In this document: in pieces, positions 11,381 to 22,573 of the stretch
Layout: every line of letters begins with the position of its first letter
Numbering within the stretch: the stretch's first letter is position 1
Notes under the pieces: generated by a model
Database searches by the model: none
What the model saw: only the letters and a program-made list of their open reading frames with translations
What the model was told of the DNA's origin: nothing
Position numbers and translations under genes: made by a program
Origin: Sorghum bicolor
Taxonomy: Eukaryota; Streptophyta; Magnoliopsida; Poales; Poaceae
Reading direction: 5' to 3'
DNA: 64,000 nucleotides
Assembly (NCBI RefSeq): GCF_000003195.3
Contig: NC_012871.2
Location: forward strand, 2,529,997-2,593,996

Positions 11381-11632
11381 CTTCCTCCATACCTATAAAG
11401 AATTGAATTTGAAAACGTGAAAATCACTTTTTGAAAAAATAAGGAGTAGTCAAAGTTAATCAAAGTTAATGAGTCAAAGTTAGGGTTTATAAATATTTTT
11501 ATAAAAATACTTTCATAAAAATATACATATACCACTTTTTGATAAATATTTTTATAAAAATAAGAAGTCAAAGTTAGGTTTTATAAATTGTGGCATTGTT
11601 CTAAATAACTTTCTTTATAGGTACAGAGAAAG
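11381..11632. mobile_element. Stowaway-type (Tc1/mariner) MITE
   Basis: The inverted ends are CTTCCTCCATACCTATAAAG (left) and CTTTATAGGTACAGAGAAAG (right), flanked by TA at 11379-11380 and 11633-11634. A TA target and CTYCCTCC-like ends are typical of Stowaway elements. The interior is AT-rich and contains GTCAAAGTTA-type motifs four times. About 252 bases, non-coding. Confidence 0.8.
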
Positions 11633-12296
11633 TATATATAATACCTTAGAGTAAAATTACCCACCATTGTCATTATAAAAAAACTAACCCAAAATACTCT
11701 AATACTACATATTTATCAATTACCCACTATTTCCATTATGAACAAGATTAACCCAAAATTCTTCAATAGATATAGCTGGAGTACAACGTGACCATCCCAA
11801 TTCTTCATGAGGAGAAACTTTATTTTATGACACCTAACCAAGTCATCAACAAGATCATCGCTCATGACATAAGGATATTGCACTAACACGAAGCGTCAAG
11901 AGCTTGGTTGCCAACAAGCAAGCACAAGAGCTGGAACAACCCAAAAGGCCACAAGAACCGAAGAAAAATAGAGAAATGGTGATGAATAAACCTTAAGCTC
12001 CTCAAGCGAAGATGAGTGCTTAAGAGAAGTTAAAGCCTGGACCAAGGAGATGGCATACCATGTACAGACACTTTCAAAGATGGGGTACTTAACCCACCTT
12101 AGGCATGGGAGTGTTGAGGTCAAGAAAAGGCCAAAGGAACCAAAAAGAATGAGGCAAGAGACCTCTCTAGTAATTCAAGAGAGGGTGAGCAATGAAGATC
12201 ATTTAGGCTCAAGTCCTAGGGATGTGTCAAGCAAGGACTTCACCACCCACTCCTCCAAGACAGACCTCTTTTCCAAGTCATCACCAACATGACTCA

Positions 12297-12900
12297 TACA
12301 TCATCATGGCTATATTGACTATTCGTGATCAAGAGAGGCTTTTAAAGAGACAAACTATGGAAATTATGGCCATTAAAGCAATTGAAGAAATCAATGCTAC
12401 CTCTGTCACTCATTATATGTCATTGCTTAACAAATTCACTCTGTTAGACAAGGAGTATTCTGAGTTTAAATTAAAATTTTAGAGCCTTAATGCAAGTAAG
12501 CCTCTTTGTGCATGGATCAATCTAACTCTTCTTCACTTCCTATCTCTAAGGTAGATGTCTTCTCATTTTGTGATCTAATAACCACTTGCAATGAAGTTTG
12601 TATTGAGAAAGTTCTTGTAGAAACATGTGATGACTTCATTGCAGAGGAGAATGACAAGCTAATGCAAGCGGTGTAGAGGCTCAAGAAGGAAGTGGACAAC
12701 TTCAAGTGCAAACAAAACTATGAATGGTGTCCAACTCCCCCTGAGATAACCATGAGACATGCCATGACATGCTTGAAGTGTCATCAACATGCTCCAAGTC
12801 CTTTAAATGCAAGCAAGTCAAGAACGACAACAAAACAGATGGCAAGAAAATGACCCAATCATCAAGGCCTCCATCATGTAGACATGTACACCAATCCTAA
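12297..12900 (+). pseudogene. Decayed copia-type gag with zinc-knuckle remnant
   Basis: The translated stretch resembles the C-terminal half of a gag common in grass copia elements. It has a coiled-coil-like lead (QERLLKRQTMEIMAIKAIEE, about 12328), then SKVDVFSFCDLITTCNE near 12550, a glutamate/lysine-rich VETCDDF...ENDKLMQAV segment, and TCLKCHQH near 12770, where the family has a CCHC zinc knuckle (CxxCHxxGH). It has stops at 12479-12481 and about 12674. No protease or polymerase parts follow, so it is a fragment. Identification rests on remembered family layout and is moderate. Confidence 0.5.
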
Positions 12901-14456
12901 CAAACGAAGGGCGTCGCAGCCAATCTAAATAAGGGCGGCTACATATGCGACAATGGGGGAGCATAGGTTGAGCTATTCATGGGTGCATGCTACCCCCCAT
13001 GGCGAATGTGGTGGGATGATCCAACAAGCGGTCAACGTTGAGGCAGCTCCCCTAACTCGTGGTGATAGCTTCTAGCTACGACGGTGTGCGCAACACTGCA
13101 AGGTATGGCATGGTGAAGCTAAGTGGGCTTGACGGGCTGTTTTTTATTTTTAGAGATAGGCAAATAAATACAACTGCCTTTGATAATCTCCAGTAACAAT
13201 GACATAGTATGCATAGAGATGGGTGCCCAAGTTCTCTCTCTCTCTATCACTCTCTTTATGAGAGAACCAGACCGTGTCTCTCTTACTTCCTTTAGACCGC
13301 CTGTGGGGAAAAATACTATAGCAATGTAGGGCGTTGGGCATCATAGCCGCGCCGGCAAATGTCGCCACCATCGTCTTGTCGGCAATAAGAGCCAAGAGTA
13401 CTTTAGAGTCAGCGGATCGGGCCTCCGCAACAACACTGGTGGGTGTAAGGCCATGCCCAACGTACGCAGCATTGAACATTCGCCCTAGCGTAAAGTTGCA
13501 AGCCATGCAGATATATATTGATGGGCCAAGATGATGATTCTCTCAACGCAGGCTTATTTATCTCTTTTACTCAGCATTCCAAAACCGGTAGGTGTGCAGA
13601 GGTAAATAGATGAAAACACAAATGTCATCGCGGACTCTAGGTTTGGCCTAAGGTTGTGGTCGTGCCTGCACCCTCCACACTTGCTGCCGCATACAGTATA
13701 TATGCATATGCAATGCACGGCACGCCGCCCCCGGCAGGCTATTGGTGTCTGGTGCTAGGACGACGACATCGCTTGTACTCCATAGGCGAATAAGGACCAC
13801 GCTCGCAGCTAAGCTAGCTAGCGTCCGTATGCTCTGCGTGCTGTACGTTTGCCGGTCTATGGCCTCTGACGATGATGATGTATATATCATGTCTGTCCGA
13901 GCTGAATGATGGATCGAGGCGATCCGTTCGAGAGATCTTCATGCCTGCATGCCCCAGCTAGCTATATAGCACGACCTACTACGTCGCTCTCCAAAGTTGA
14001 CCGCCCTGACGCCGAGACCGGGCCGTATCTCGCTCGCTAGCCACGCATGGATCGGATTGCGTTGCGTTGGCGTCGTCAATGTCAAGGCATGCATGAACAA
14101 TAAGTGTGTCTGATGCTTGCTGCAGCAGCCTCGTACTCGTCTGTCTTTGTGTTTGTGGCCAAGACAAAATTAATTAAGGTCTTCTTCTTAATTGTCTGTC
14201 CTGGATCGGAGACCATACAATGTGCATATGCATGCATGGTCGTTCCTTACCTATTAGCTACTAGCTACATATATCGTGGGGATCGGAGCTGATCCCTGGT
14301 TGAAACACGCAGAGATCTCGATCGAGTACCAATAATGCAAGGATATACTATACCTAAGCTAGCAGCTTATCTTCTTTAACAGTATATATAGTACGTGAGT
14401 GAACGAGATCGAGTGATGCATGAGTGCCTCTCGCCATGGCTAGTGGCATGCATGTG
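12901..14456. other. Intergenic, no gene recognised
   Basis: Contains many short palindromes such as GCTAGCTAGC and GCATGCATGC, frequent in grass intergenic DNA, but no domain, tRNA or clear transposon end. Confidence 0.4.

Positions 14457-14501
<45 letters not shown>
14457..14501 (+). repeat. (TATC)n microsatellite, about 11 units
   Basis: Uninterrupted TATC repeat of about 45 bases followed by TCTGG. Likely polymorphic in length. Confidence 0.95.
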
Positions 14502-15006
14502 CTGGAAATAAAAGCTACAGAAATTAAACACGAGGAGCATATATAAGCATGATGAGCATGCGTATATTTGGAGCCACAGCTTCAGGGGTCCTGGGAAGTG
14601 GGAGCAGTAGCTACCTAGCACAAGTTGCATGCACAAGCTAGCGATGGATGGATCGATGGGTCAAACGGATATGTTAGGTTATTGCATTGCCAAAAAACAC
14701 TAGTGGTGGAGCTATCTAAAGCATGCATGCATGCATATTAGCATATGCTATGGTGCATGTCTTTGTTTGTTGCATGCATTGTTTAATCTGGCTCATGGAC
14801 GCTCCAACCAACCACTCTTCTACTGGCCCTTTGGCGCCGACCAGAAGCCAAACGGAGAAGAGAATCATGCACGACCGGAGGCAGCAGCATATATATATTA
14901 TGCTTGCTTCTATCTACATACTGCTGCTAGTAGTGGATGGGGTAGGTGATTCGATCATGGCGGCCACCCGGGCGTGTGGCTCGAGGAGGAATTTCCATTG
15001 CATAAA

Positions 15007-15079
15007 ATGGTTGACAAAGCAAATTAAAGTTATACATGCAGCAATTTGCATGTGTAGCTAATTTTGCTTTGTCAACCAT
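15007..15079. other. Long imperfect hairpin, possible small-RNA precursor or MITE relic
   Basis: ATGGTTGACAAAGCAAATTA at 15007-15026 pairs with TAATTTTGCTTTGTCAACCAT at 15059-15079, with a single bulged base. The segment between them contains a second inverted repeat, ACATGCA...TGCATGT, so the whole 73 bases can fold into a nearly continuous stem. No TA or TTA flank marks it clearly as a MITE. The size and pairing would fit a short plant microRNA precursor, but I recognise no known microRNA in it. Confidence 0.5.
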
Positions 15080-15621
15080 GCATGGCCATATATGTATGCT
15101 GAACACCATATCGCCACGCACGTCGTTGTTCGTGGAGAGTGGACACAAACCTAACTCATGGATAACTATGTATCATTGTTTTTGTTAATTACTTGCTGCT
15201 CTCGATCATCTCAAGTTAATTAGGGAATTGAAGTTGTCTATATATAGTTCAACCGACTTAATAAGTTTCGGTTCGAGTACAGCGTAAATATTGTAGACTA
15301 TAAATCTCTAATACACACCACTTTTTTTTGAAATATACACACCACTTTTGGAGGCAAGTAGTGAATTAGGGTTGCCGATGAACCTGCAAATAGACCATTT
15401 TTAAGCGGTTTGTACACCGTACACCTCTATGCTGCACATTGCCACGAAGAGATGTCAAGGACTCAAACATTAGATTGATCGCAAAGCTTCGGAGTATATA
15501 TATGTATGAAGGATTTACCGATGTAATCCAAATGTTTTGTTTCTATTCTACCAGAATAGGGGGAGAGACCAGAATAGTTTACTTTCCTATTTATAAATAA
15601 AACGAAGGCGCTAACCAACAA

Positions 15622-15695
15622 GCTTTCGTAGCTCAGTTGGTTAGAGCACCCGTTTAGTAAGCGGGAGGTCTTGAGTTCGACTCTCAACGAAAGCA
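15622..15695 (+). tRNA. tRNA-Thr (anticodon AGT)
   Basis: A complete 74-base cloverleaf. The acceptor stem GCTTTCG pairs with CGAAAGC and is followed by discriminator A. The D arm GCTCAGTTGGTTAGAGC contains box A. The anticodon stem CCCGT/GCGGG encloses loop TTAGTAA with anticodon AGT at 15656-15658. The T arm TTGAGTTCGACTCTCAA contains box B GTTCGACTC. There is no intron. A run of T (TTATTTTTGC, then a longer T-run) follows within 15 bases and should end polymerase III transcription. The anticodon first base would be modified to inosine to read ACU and ACC. The form is cytosolic and nuclear-encoded, not plastid. It stands alone. Confidence 0.97.
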
Positions 15696-15696
15696 T

Positions 15697-15800
15697 CTTA
15701 TTTTTGCTCTTTTTTTCATTTTTTTTTTTCAGGCTTTGTTCTTCCATAAATATTTGCTCTTGTTTTCATTTTTCAGGCTTTGTTCTTCCATAAAATTTTT
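15697..15800 (+). repeat. Short tandem duplication just downstream of the tRNA gene
   Basis: TTTGCTCTT...TTTTCAGGCTTTGTTCTTCCATAAA occurs twice, at about 15704-15749 and 15755-15799, differing in T-run length. Both copies carry a T-run able to act as a polymerase III terminator. Confidence 0.75.
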
Positions 15801-16588
15801 GTTCTTTGATCAATTACCCCCTTACTGTTATTCATATGTGTCTATCTCTGATTTCAGACCTTTTTCCATGGTCCATGTGTCAAACAAACATTATGGCAAA
15901 GCATAAACCATGTCAGCTGGCAGCTGCTACTTACTTTCCAGACAGATCTATGTCATTCATGACGCACCATCGCACAAAGATCAATTAAGCCACGGCCCAC
16001 GAGCTGAAAACTCAACCCTGCATCGATCGTGCTTGCATTTCCACTCGTGACCAGAGTATCGATGAGCAGCATCATGTGTTATCAGCGCATGCCTTTCCAT
16101 CAGAAACTTTGCGGTACATGCAATGCAATCGGGCTCGTAGTCAAATCCAACTTCTCCAGCAAGTGTAGTGTATTGTTTACACTAGTAATAAGTACAATTA
16201 ATTGTGTGGCATTACTATCTGCAATCCTTCAGAAGAACGGGAGGAACGGTTCAATTTTTTTTGAATGAGAAAATAAAGCACAAGTGGAACCAGACAACTG
16301 TCCGGTCGAATATATATCAAACTGTAGTTTGAAATGTGGGCAAAGCATCGACAAATCAGCTACCCTCGACAAACAAATATGGAGCTGCCCAAGTGAATCT
16401 CGCCAAGTCAGCTCCAACTAATATAATCCAGGTTAGTGCTCTGCAAGCCCCATCTTATCCAACTAATTGGTCCTAGACCTCAGCTCTTTGATTCAGATGG
16501 TCAAAGGAGCCATAATATATTCAGATTCAGATGCTCATCTGCTAGCTCTCAGTTGAAAAAGTCTGACAGGTAATTAAGTAGTAGGGAC
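15801..16588. other. Intergenic, nothing recognised
   Basis: No gene, RNA or element end that I can support. Confidence 0.35.
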
Positions 16589-16591
16589 CTA

Positions 16592-16822
16592 AGCCTGGTT
16601 TAGATCCAAAAAGTTTTTAGATTTGGACACCGTTTGTATTTGGTAATTATTGTCCAACCATAAACTAATTAGACTCAAAAAAATTGTCTCGCAAATTACA
16701 AACAAACTATGTAATTAGTTATTTTTTATCTATATTTAATACTATATGCATGTACCGTAAAATTCGATGTAACAGGAAATTTTGAAAAGTTTTTTGGATT
16801 TTGGTGTGAACTAAATAAGGCC
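16592..16822 (-). mobile_element. MITE, GGCCTTGTTTAG family, copy 1
   Basis: 231 bases flanked by CTA on both sides (16589-16591 and 16823-16825). The right end on the minus strand reads GGCCTTATTTAGTTC; the left end AGCCTGGTTTAG is its diverged partner. The interior shares the family core motifs CACATCGAAT, TAAATATAGA and GAGACGAATCTTTT, read on the minus strand. Non-coding. Confidence 0.88.
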
Positions 16823-17337
16823 CTAGTAGATCTAAGGTTTAATAATCTCATGTACTATGTGTTTGCATTGATGCGTGTCTGTGATTCAGAATCCAGCTCT
16901 TGGATCACCGTTTCAGAAAAGATTCAGCGAACTGATGACAAGGCCCTGCTGGCATGCAGCTTTGGACTACTACTCTTCTTCCATGTGTGTGTGTTGACAA
17001 ACGACCATGTGAGATGACTACCAAATGTCGTCGGCAAGGTCACCGCAAGTGGGTCGGAGTGTAAAGTATATGGCTACATGTGAATCTGGAAACGTGCTGA
17101 AAGGAGTGTAAAGTATATGTATATATGCATGTGCACGATATGTCAACCTCTGCACTTGCCTTTTTTGGTCAGTCTCAAGCTCACGAGTCTCCAGTCCCCA
17201 ACCAGGCAACCACCACCCTTCTCAGCTCAGGGGTAGGTTTCGCCCTGTACAGACTCCAGATTGTGAAGTTCTGGTGACTCCCAAATGTTTATCTGTTTCG
17301 AGTAATCTTAAAGCAGCAGTAGGTTGGTTGGGACTGA

Positions 17338-17580
17338 GGCCTTGTTTAGTTCACCTCAAAACTTAAAAAAAAGTCAAAATTCTCTTTGACATCGAATCTT
17401 GCGACACATGCATGGAACATTAAATATAAATAAAAAAATAACTAATTGCATAGTTTGTCTGTAATTTGCGAGACGAATTATTTGAACCTAGTTAGTCCAT
17501 AGTTGGACAATAATTACCAAATACAAACGAAAGTGTTACAGTATCTAAAAATTTTTCACCTCCTCGACTAAATAAAGGTC
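17338..17580 (+). mobile_element. MITE, GGCCTTGTTTAG family, copy 2
   Basis: 243 bases, GGCCTTGTTTAGTTCACC at left and a mutated right end AAATAAAGGTC, flanked by TGA at 17335-17337 and 17581-17583. The right-hand flank and the last six bases of the element were later duplicated (see the repeat at 17575-17873). Confidence 0.88.
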
Positions 17581-17873
17581 TGACATACATAAGAGTGGCT
17601 AGATGAATGACCTCGGACGTTTCTGAATTTCTTAGCGTCGTCATCTATGATCTATCTACCTACAGATGGCTAGAGGAGACAGTTGCAGTCATTGTTACAG
17701 CTTCGTCTAATATTTATTAACTAACAAGGTCTGACATACATAAGAGTGGCTAGATGAATGACCTCGGACGTTTCTGAATTTCTTACAGAGCGTCATCATC
17801 TATGATCTATCTACCTACAGATGGCTAGAGAAGACAGTTGCAGTCATTGTTACAGCTTCGTCTAATATTTATT
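17575..17873 (+). repeat. Tandem duplication, two units of about 150 bases
   Basis: Unit 1 (17575-17725) and unit 2 (17726-17873) both begin AAGGTCTGACATACATAAG and both run through GGCTAGATGAATGACCTCGG and CTACAGATGGCTAGAG to TCGTCTAATATTTATT. They differ by a few substitutions and a 4-base insertion. The first six bases are the terminus of the MITE at 17338-17580, so the duplication happened after that insertion. Confidence 0.9.
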
Positions 17874-18208
17874 TTCAAATGCAGTGCGGCATCATGAGAA
17901 TCGAACAGATTTTTGATTTTTGGCAGGAGCACAAGGAGCCTGCTGCTGCATTTCATTCTCAGACTAGTCTGAGCAGGCCCATGAGGCCATGACTGAAATA
18001 CCAGTCGTATTGTACAGCACTGGGCCTCTGCTAAAGTGCTAATTAAGGGCATGCACAGTTTTGGGCCTCAGAGTATTGAGCAGGTCCTCTCTCTCTCACG
18101 CCTGAAGCCTGAAGCCGTTGCGGTGCAGACTTCAGACTGCAGAGGCACTTGACCCTCAAATAAAGAAAAAAAGATCTCACTTGACACCGTCGTCAGCATG
18201 AGAGGATA

Positions 18209-18595
18209 CTGATTGCTGGACCTCAATGTAAGAATGGCAGGGAGGTTCATTTGTGTATGGGATTGGGATCAATGTTTTCCAGAATGCAGAGCGCCAATGC
18301 CCTGCCGACACCACAAAGAGTTTCTAATGCAGACTCCTAACATGTTGACCTGCATCCATTCATTCAGTTATTACGCCAACTGCTCATCACCCAGTTCTGA
18401 AGGTTGTTTGCAGTGCAGCAGCGTACACATTCAGAAATGCAGAATCCAAAGCGCAAGTGTTGGTTGGACTGAACCATACTATGAACCAGGAGCATCGGTT
18501 GGTTCAGTCAGCTCATGGCCCATGGGAGTGAGTACTGTACACTGAAGGCTTCCCTTTCCCCTGCATGTGGGCTCATGCAATACTGATTACTGGAT
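18209..18595 (+). repeat. Unit 1 of a diverged segmental tandem duplication
   Basis: The segment includes CCTGCCGACACCACAAAGAG, ACATGTTGACCTGCATCCAT, ATTCAGAAATGCA, AACCAGGAGCATCGGTTGG and CTGCATGTGGGCTCATGCAA. All recur in order at 18583-19748. It has no clear coding content; short frames over it do not match between the two units. Its nature is unknown. Confidence 0.8.
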
Positions 18596-18668
18596 CGCCG
18601 GACCAGTCACAATGTAAAGAATGGGAGGTCCATTTACCATTTGGGTATGGGGGCCTGTTTGGTTCATT

Positions 18669-18702
18669 TTTTTTTCGAATAAGGGATATACCCCATTTCC
18701 AT
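18669..18702 (-). mobile_element. Tiny retroposed tail flanked by a 16-bp target duplication
   Basis: Thirty-four bases reading, on the minus strand, ATGG...GGGGTATATCCC...TTCG followed by an A-run. They lie between identical GCCTGTTTGGTTCATT at 18653-18668 and 18703-18718. An A-tailed end with a long direct repeat is what an extremely 5'-truncated LINE (or SINE) insertion leaves. The GGGG...CCC small stem before the tail resembles the 3' end of the LINE relic at 61837. Confidence 0.7.
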
Positions 18703-18766
18703 GCCTGTTTGGTTCATTGCCCAACACTGCCACAGTGCCACACCCTCCCACGCCTCACTTCAGCTG

Positions 18767-19008
18767 GGTGCTGTTTAGTTTCTGAAATATTTTACAAATT
18801 TTTTAATATTTCTCGTAATATCGAATCTTGCAGTACATGTACGGAGCGTTAATATAGATAAAAAAATAACTAATTGCAAAGTCCGTTTGTAATTTAAAAA
18901 AGGGATCTTTTGAACCTAGTTAGTCCACGATTGAACAATAATTGTTAAATACAAACAAAAGTGCTACAGTAGTCAAAAACCAAAAAGTTTCACCAACTAA
19001 ACAGCGCC
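18767..19008 (+). mobile_element. MITE, GGCCTTGTTTAG family, copy 3
   Basis: The left end GGTGCTGTTTAGTTTC and right end ACTAAACAGCGCC are diverged family termini. The core has ATATCGAATCTTGCAGTACATG and AACTAATTGCA. I could not find matching 3-base flanks, so the exact edges are uncertain. Confidence 0.75.
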
Positions 19009-19053
19009 TTAGTGTTTGCTTTGTTTCCGTAGTTTTGGTGCCGCCGTAACTTA

Positions 19054-19293
19054 GGCCTTGTTCATTTGGCAAAATTTTGGAATTTCCAGGTACTGTAGCT
19101 TGTTTGTATGTGGCAAATATTGTCTAATCATAGACTAACTAGTCTCAAAAGATTCGTCTCACAAATTACAGATAAACTGTATAATTAGTTTTTATTTTCG
19201 TCTATATTTAATACTTTATACATGTGCCGTAAATTTCGATGTGACGAGGAATCTAAAATTTTTAGTAAAATATTTTGCAAACTAAACAAGGCC
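19054..19293 (-). mobile_element. MITE, GGCCTTGTTTAG family, copy 4
   Basis: 240 bases with TTA on both sides (19051-19053 and 19294-19296). The ends are GGCCTTGTTCATTTGG and ACTAAACAAGGCC. The core is reversed relative to copy 2. Confidence 0.9.
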
Positions 19294-19748
19294 TTATCAG
19301 CATCAGCATGCATGGGGACCCAAACACGCTAAATGTGTGGCGGCCGATTTGGTCGCCCAACTTTCAGCTCAGCCGGATGCTTGGCGTGGCGTCCCTAGGC
19401 GCCTCCAGAGGACCAATGCCGTGCCGACACCGCAATGAGTTTGTATTTCTAATGCAGAAGAGTCCCTAACATGTTGACCTGCATTCATTCATTCAGTTAT
19501 GCCAACTGCTCTGCTCATCACCCAACTCTGAAGGCCGTATGCAGTACAACAGCAGCATGCAGGATTACACATTGTTTGTTCAGAAATGCAAGAATCCAAA
19601 GCGGAAGGCTGTTTGCCTGGAGCCCTCGAGCCCGGGAGACCATGCATGAACCAGGAGCACGGTTGGTTCAGCAGTGAGCTCATGGCCCAGGGGAATAGTA
19701 AGTACACTAAAGGCAGGCTTCCCTTCCCTGCATGTGGGCTCATGCAAT

Positions 19749-22573
19749 TGCATGAGGCACCGTACTGGGCCCAATTCATGAGATTTTGGGGCCTGCTCCA
19801 TTTTGGATAGGATTGGATGGATTCAATGTGTATATGTTCCAGACCAGAGCACTACTACTGCTGCTAGCGAACATTTTGACTGCCATTCAGTTTTGCCACT
19901 GTGGAGTGCCCCCTGTCTGAAGAAACGTTTCTGAACATTCAGATTCAGTCATGCTGCATCAATACGCTCTAGCTTAGCTGGTGGGTGGATTCAACAAGAA
20001 AAAATCCAAGGCAAAGATTGTTATTAAGGCACTAGTAGTATGGAATTAGCATCACTCTTTTCGCTATTGCCAACAGCCATATTTCATTCAGAAGATATGT
20101 CTGAGATCTCCATGCAGTTCAAATTTTCGAATGGTCGCTTATAACAATACAGTCTATTTCAGAGTTTTATTATTGGAGGATGGATAGGATAGCAGGACGG
20201 CCGGGGTAGATTCAGTGCTTCAAAAATATACATGTAAGGTGACAAATCAAAGTAAGAGTTTGTTTGGCTGCATTCGTATACACCCCAATCCACGTGTGTT
20301 AAACTAGACTGGAACGAAATTAGCTAGTTTTTTTTTATCTCAATCCACCCAGTATATGTGGATTTAGGCTAATACATACAGTATGCAGTCAAACAAGGTC
20401 TTACCCCCATTTAAATTCCGATGCACACATCGAATGCTACCAAGCAATGAGTAGGGTTGGTTGGTGGTGCGTCTGCGTTCGATCAATTGCTCCTTCCTTC
20501 CACACATACCTGTCGTCTTCTGTGGCCCTTGCCAAACACTGCTGCTGCCTGCCTGGAGCTCCTGAAAAAGCTTTCTTCAGTTCAGACAGACGCATGATTC
20601 GGAACTGCCACGAGTAGTATTTATTTACTGTCATCCGTCAGCAATCAGGGTTGGTTAATCTATGCCACTCATGATCCCAAATTATGGGGATAACAACAGC
20701 AATACTAATCTGAATGTTAATCCACTGCAAAAGGCAGCATCACGCCGTGAAGAGGATGAAATCATTTGGAGTGATCGCGGATAGCTTTGTTCTGTATAAC
20801 AAAGTAGTAGGAGTACTTGCTTGTATACTCCATCCAGTTGTTGGGTAGAGTTTGGACAGCACAAAAGCATGCCGATGATATGACGCTGATCACTCGCTCA
20901 CAGTCTCACACACAAGTGGAATGGTCAGTGTCACCAACTTTTTTTTTCTGCCTGATCATGCTGTTGCCGGATGCGAGAACATTGGCGGCAGGTCGAAAAA
21001 TCTCAGCTCCGGTTCCATGGGTAGTGAGGTGACTGTGACTCGACCATCCATCCATGGCTTGGATGATGAGAACCTGAAACTGCTCCGAAACAAGAGACAT
21101 GAAATGAGTGACGGATTCAGCCGTTCAGGCACGCGCTCCTGTGAAAAGCTAGCGAGTAGGACCTCGACAATGCAATGGAGGTAGCAACGATGCATCATCT
21201 GCATCTCTGAACTGCATCGATGCGATGCGATGCGAGGAGGGATGACCGGATGAGAACGAACTACAGTCCTCATGTGAACAGTTAGAGCAGCAGCAGCCAT
21301 GCTAGCGACGCATGCTTAATTTGCGGTAGGAGGACAACAGATTAGCCTGGACAAGGACTAGGATCATTGCGCAACCTACATACAGACGTGTTATGTCTGA
21401 AACTCTGAATGCATCCATGATTGGGCAAAGGCCGGTACGTACGTGCCAACACATGCGATGCTTCCTTGCGACCGCGACGGGGGAGATGGAGATGGGATGG
21501 GGATCTGATGCATCTCAAGAAGACGATGCGAAATCTAGCTAGTGCTGGAGATATCTTTTAATTTCTTGTTTTTGCAACCAAATGTTTATAAACGCCTGAA
21601 TCTCACTGCTCAAACACACCCATTCTGCATAGTTAAAATGCCACCAAGGTTGCAGACTGCTTGGTTGGAAGGAATGAGAGGCGTCGACCATGTGCTTGTG
21701 GGCACAGCACCCGCAGCTCCGGCGGGTCTTTTTTGACCTCGTAACAGAAAAAGAGATTGGGGTGAGCCAAGGAAGCATCTCCAAGTCGAGATGCGAGCAA
21801 ATTACAGTTGCTTTCACTTCACTCCAAAGCTTCGCTTGCTTAATTGTTCCCCTGCTGGCAGCTGGTCTCGGTCTCCTGCTGATCTACCAATCCTGGTGAT
21901 CTGCAGCCAGACACCGCTCCACCAGCCATGGGCTTGCCACTCCTTGCAACATGCTGCAAGCATACGCCCTATGATCATGATGATAATCTTCATCAAATGC
22001 GAGATTATATGTTGCGATTAAGCTCGCCCTGTGATAATGATAATCAACAGTTGTTCAGAAGTATCGTCCTGTTCCTGTACAGTGCAAAGCAAGGAAAGGT
22101 GTTGCATTAACTGACAACATCCAAACGCACCTGAACTTCTTCCCTAGCTAGAGGGTGAAGTGCAATGCAGTACAACATATGAATGCTGGGGTGCTCACCT
22201 TAACATTAACACAAGTACAACAGGAACATTAACGAACTTGATTGCTCCAGAATCCTAGACTCCTAGCCCCCTAAATGGTTCTTCAATTCTAACAGCAAAA
22301 TGGAGATTAGGAGGCTTGATATGTACATCCAGAACAGTGTCCTAAGAGGCTATGATGCATACCACACCAGAAATTCTGGGGCCTAGATTTCACACACACC
22401 CTACAGCCTACCTAAATGCAGATGGATAAACACAAGATATCTGAAATCTCACACCACCCTAATTAAGTGCAGAGACCTAAAACACCAGGCCCTAAGCTAG
22501 AAATATTCAAACATCCGAATTTCACCATTACAAGGAAACATAGGAATGAGAGAAACCAAGCGTGGCACAGCTC
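19749..22573. other. Intergenic and probable 3' UTR of the receptor-kinase gene
   Basis: No gene recognised. The right-hand few hundred bases (roughly 22100-22573) lie just downstream of the minus-strand receptor-kinase stop codon and probably hold its 3' UTR (inferred). I saw no canonical AATAAA on the minus strand close to the stop. Short frames at 20921-21300 and 22467-22838 are shadows or random. Confidence 0.4.

Larger units (their letters stand above)
18583..19748 (+). repeat. Unit 2 of the segmental duplication, split by transposons
   Basis: The start (ACTGATTACTGGATCGCCGG, then AATGTAAAGAATGGGAGGTC) matches unit 1 at about 18208-18240. The body resumes at about 19410 and matches unit 1 from 18290 to 18584. 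Between them lie a 34-base LINE-tail insertion and two MITEs (18767-19008 and 19054-19293). A weak third echo may follow to about 19850. Confidence 0.75.

Noticed and set aside
14457..14501. Tetranucleotide repeat considered as a CRISPR-like array
   Set aside because: Simple microsatellite without spacers, in a plant nuclear genome.
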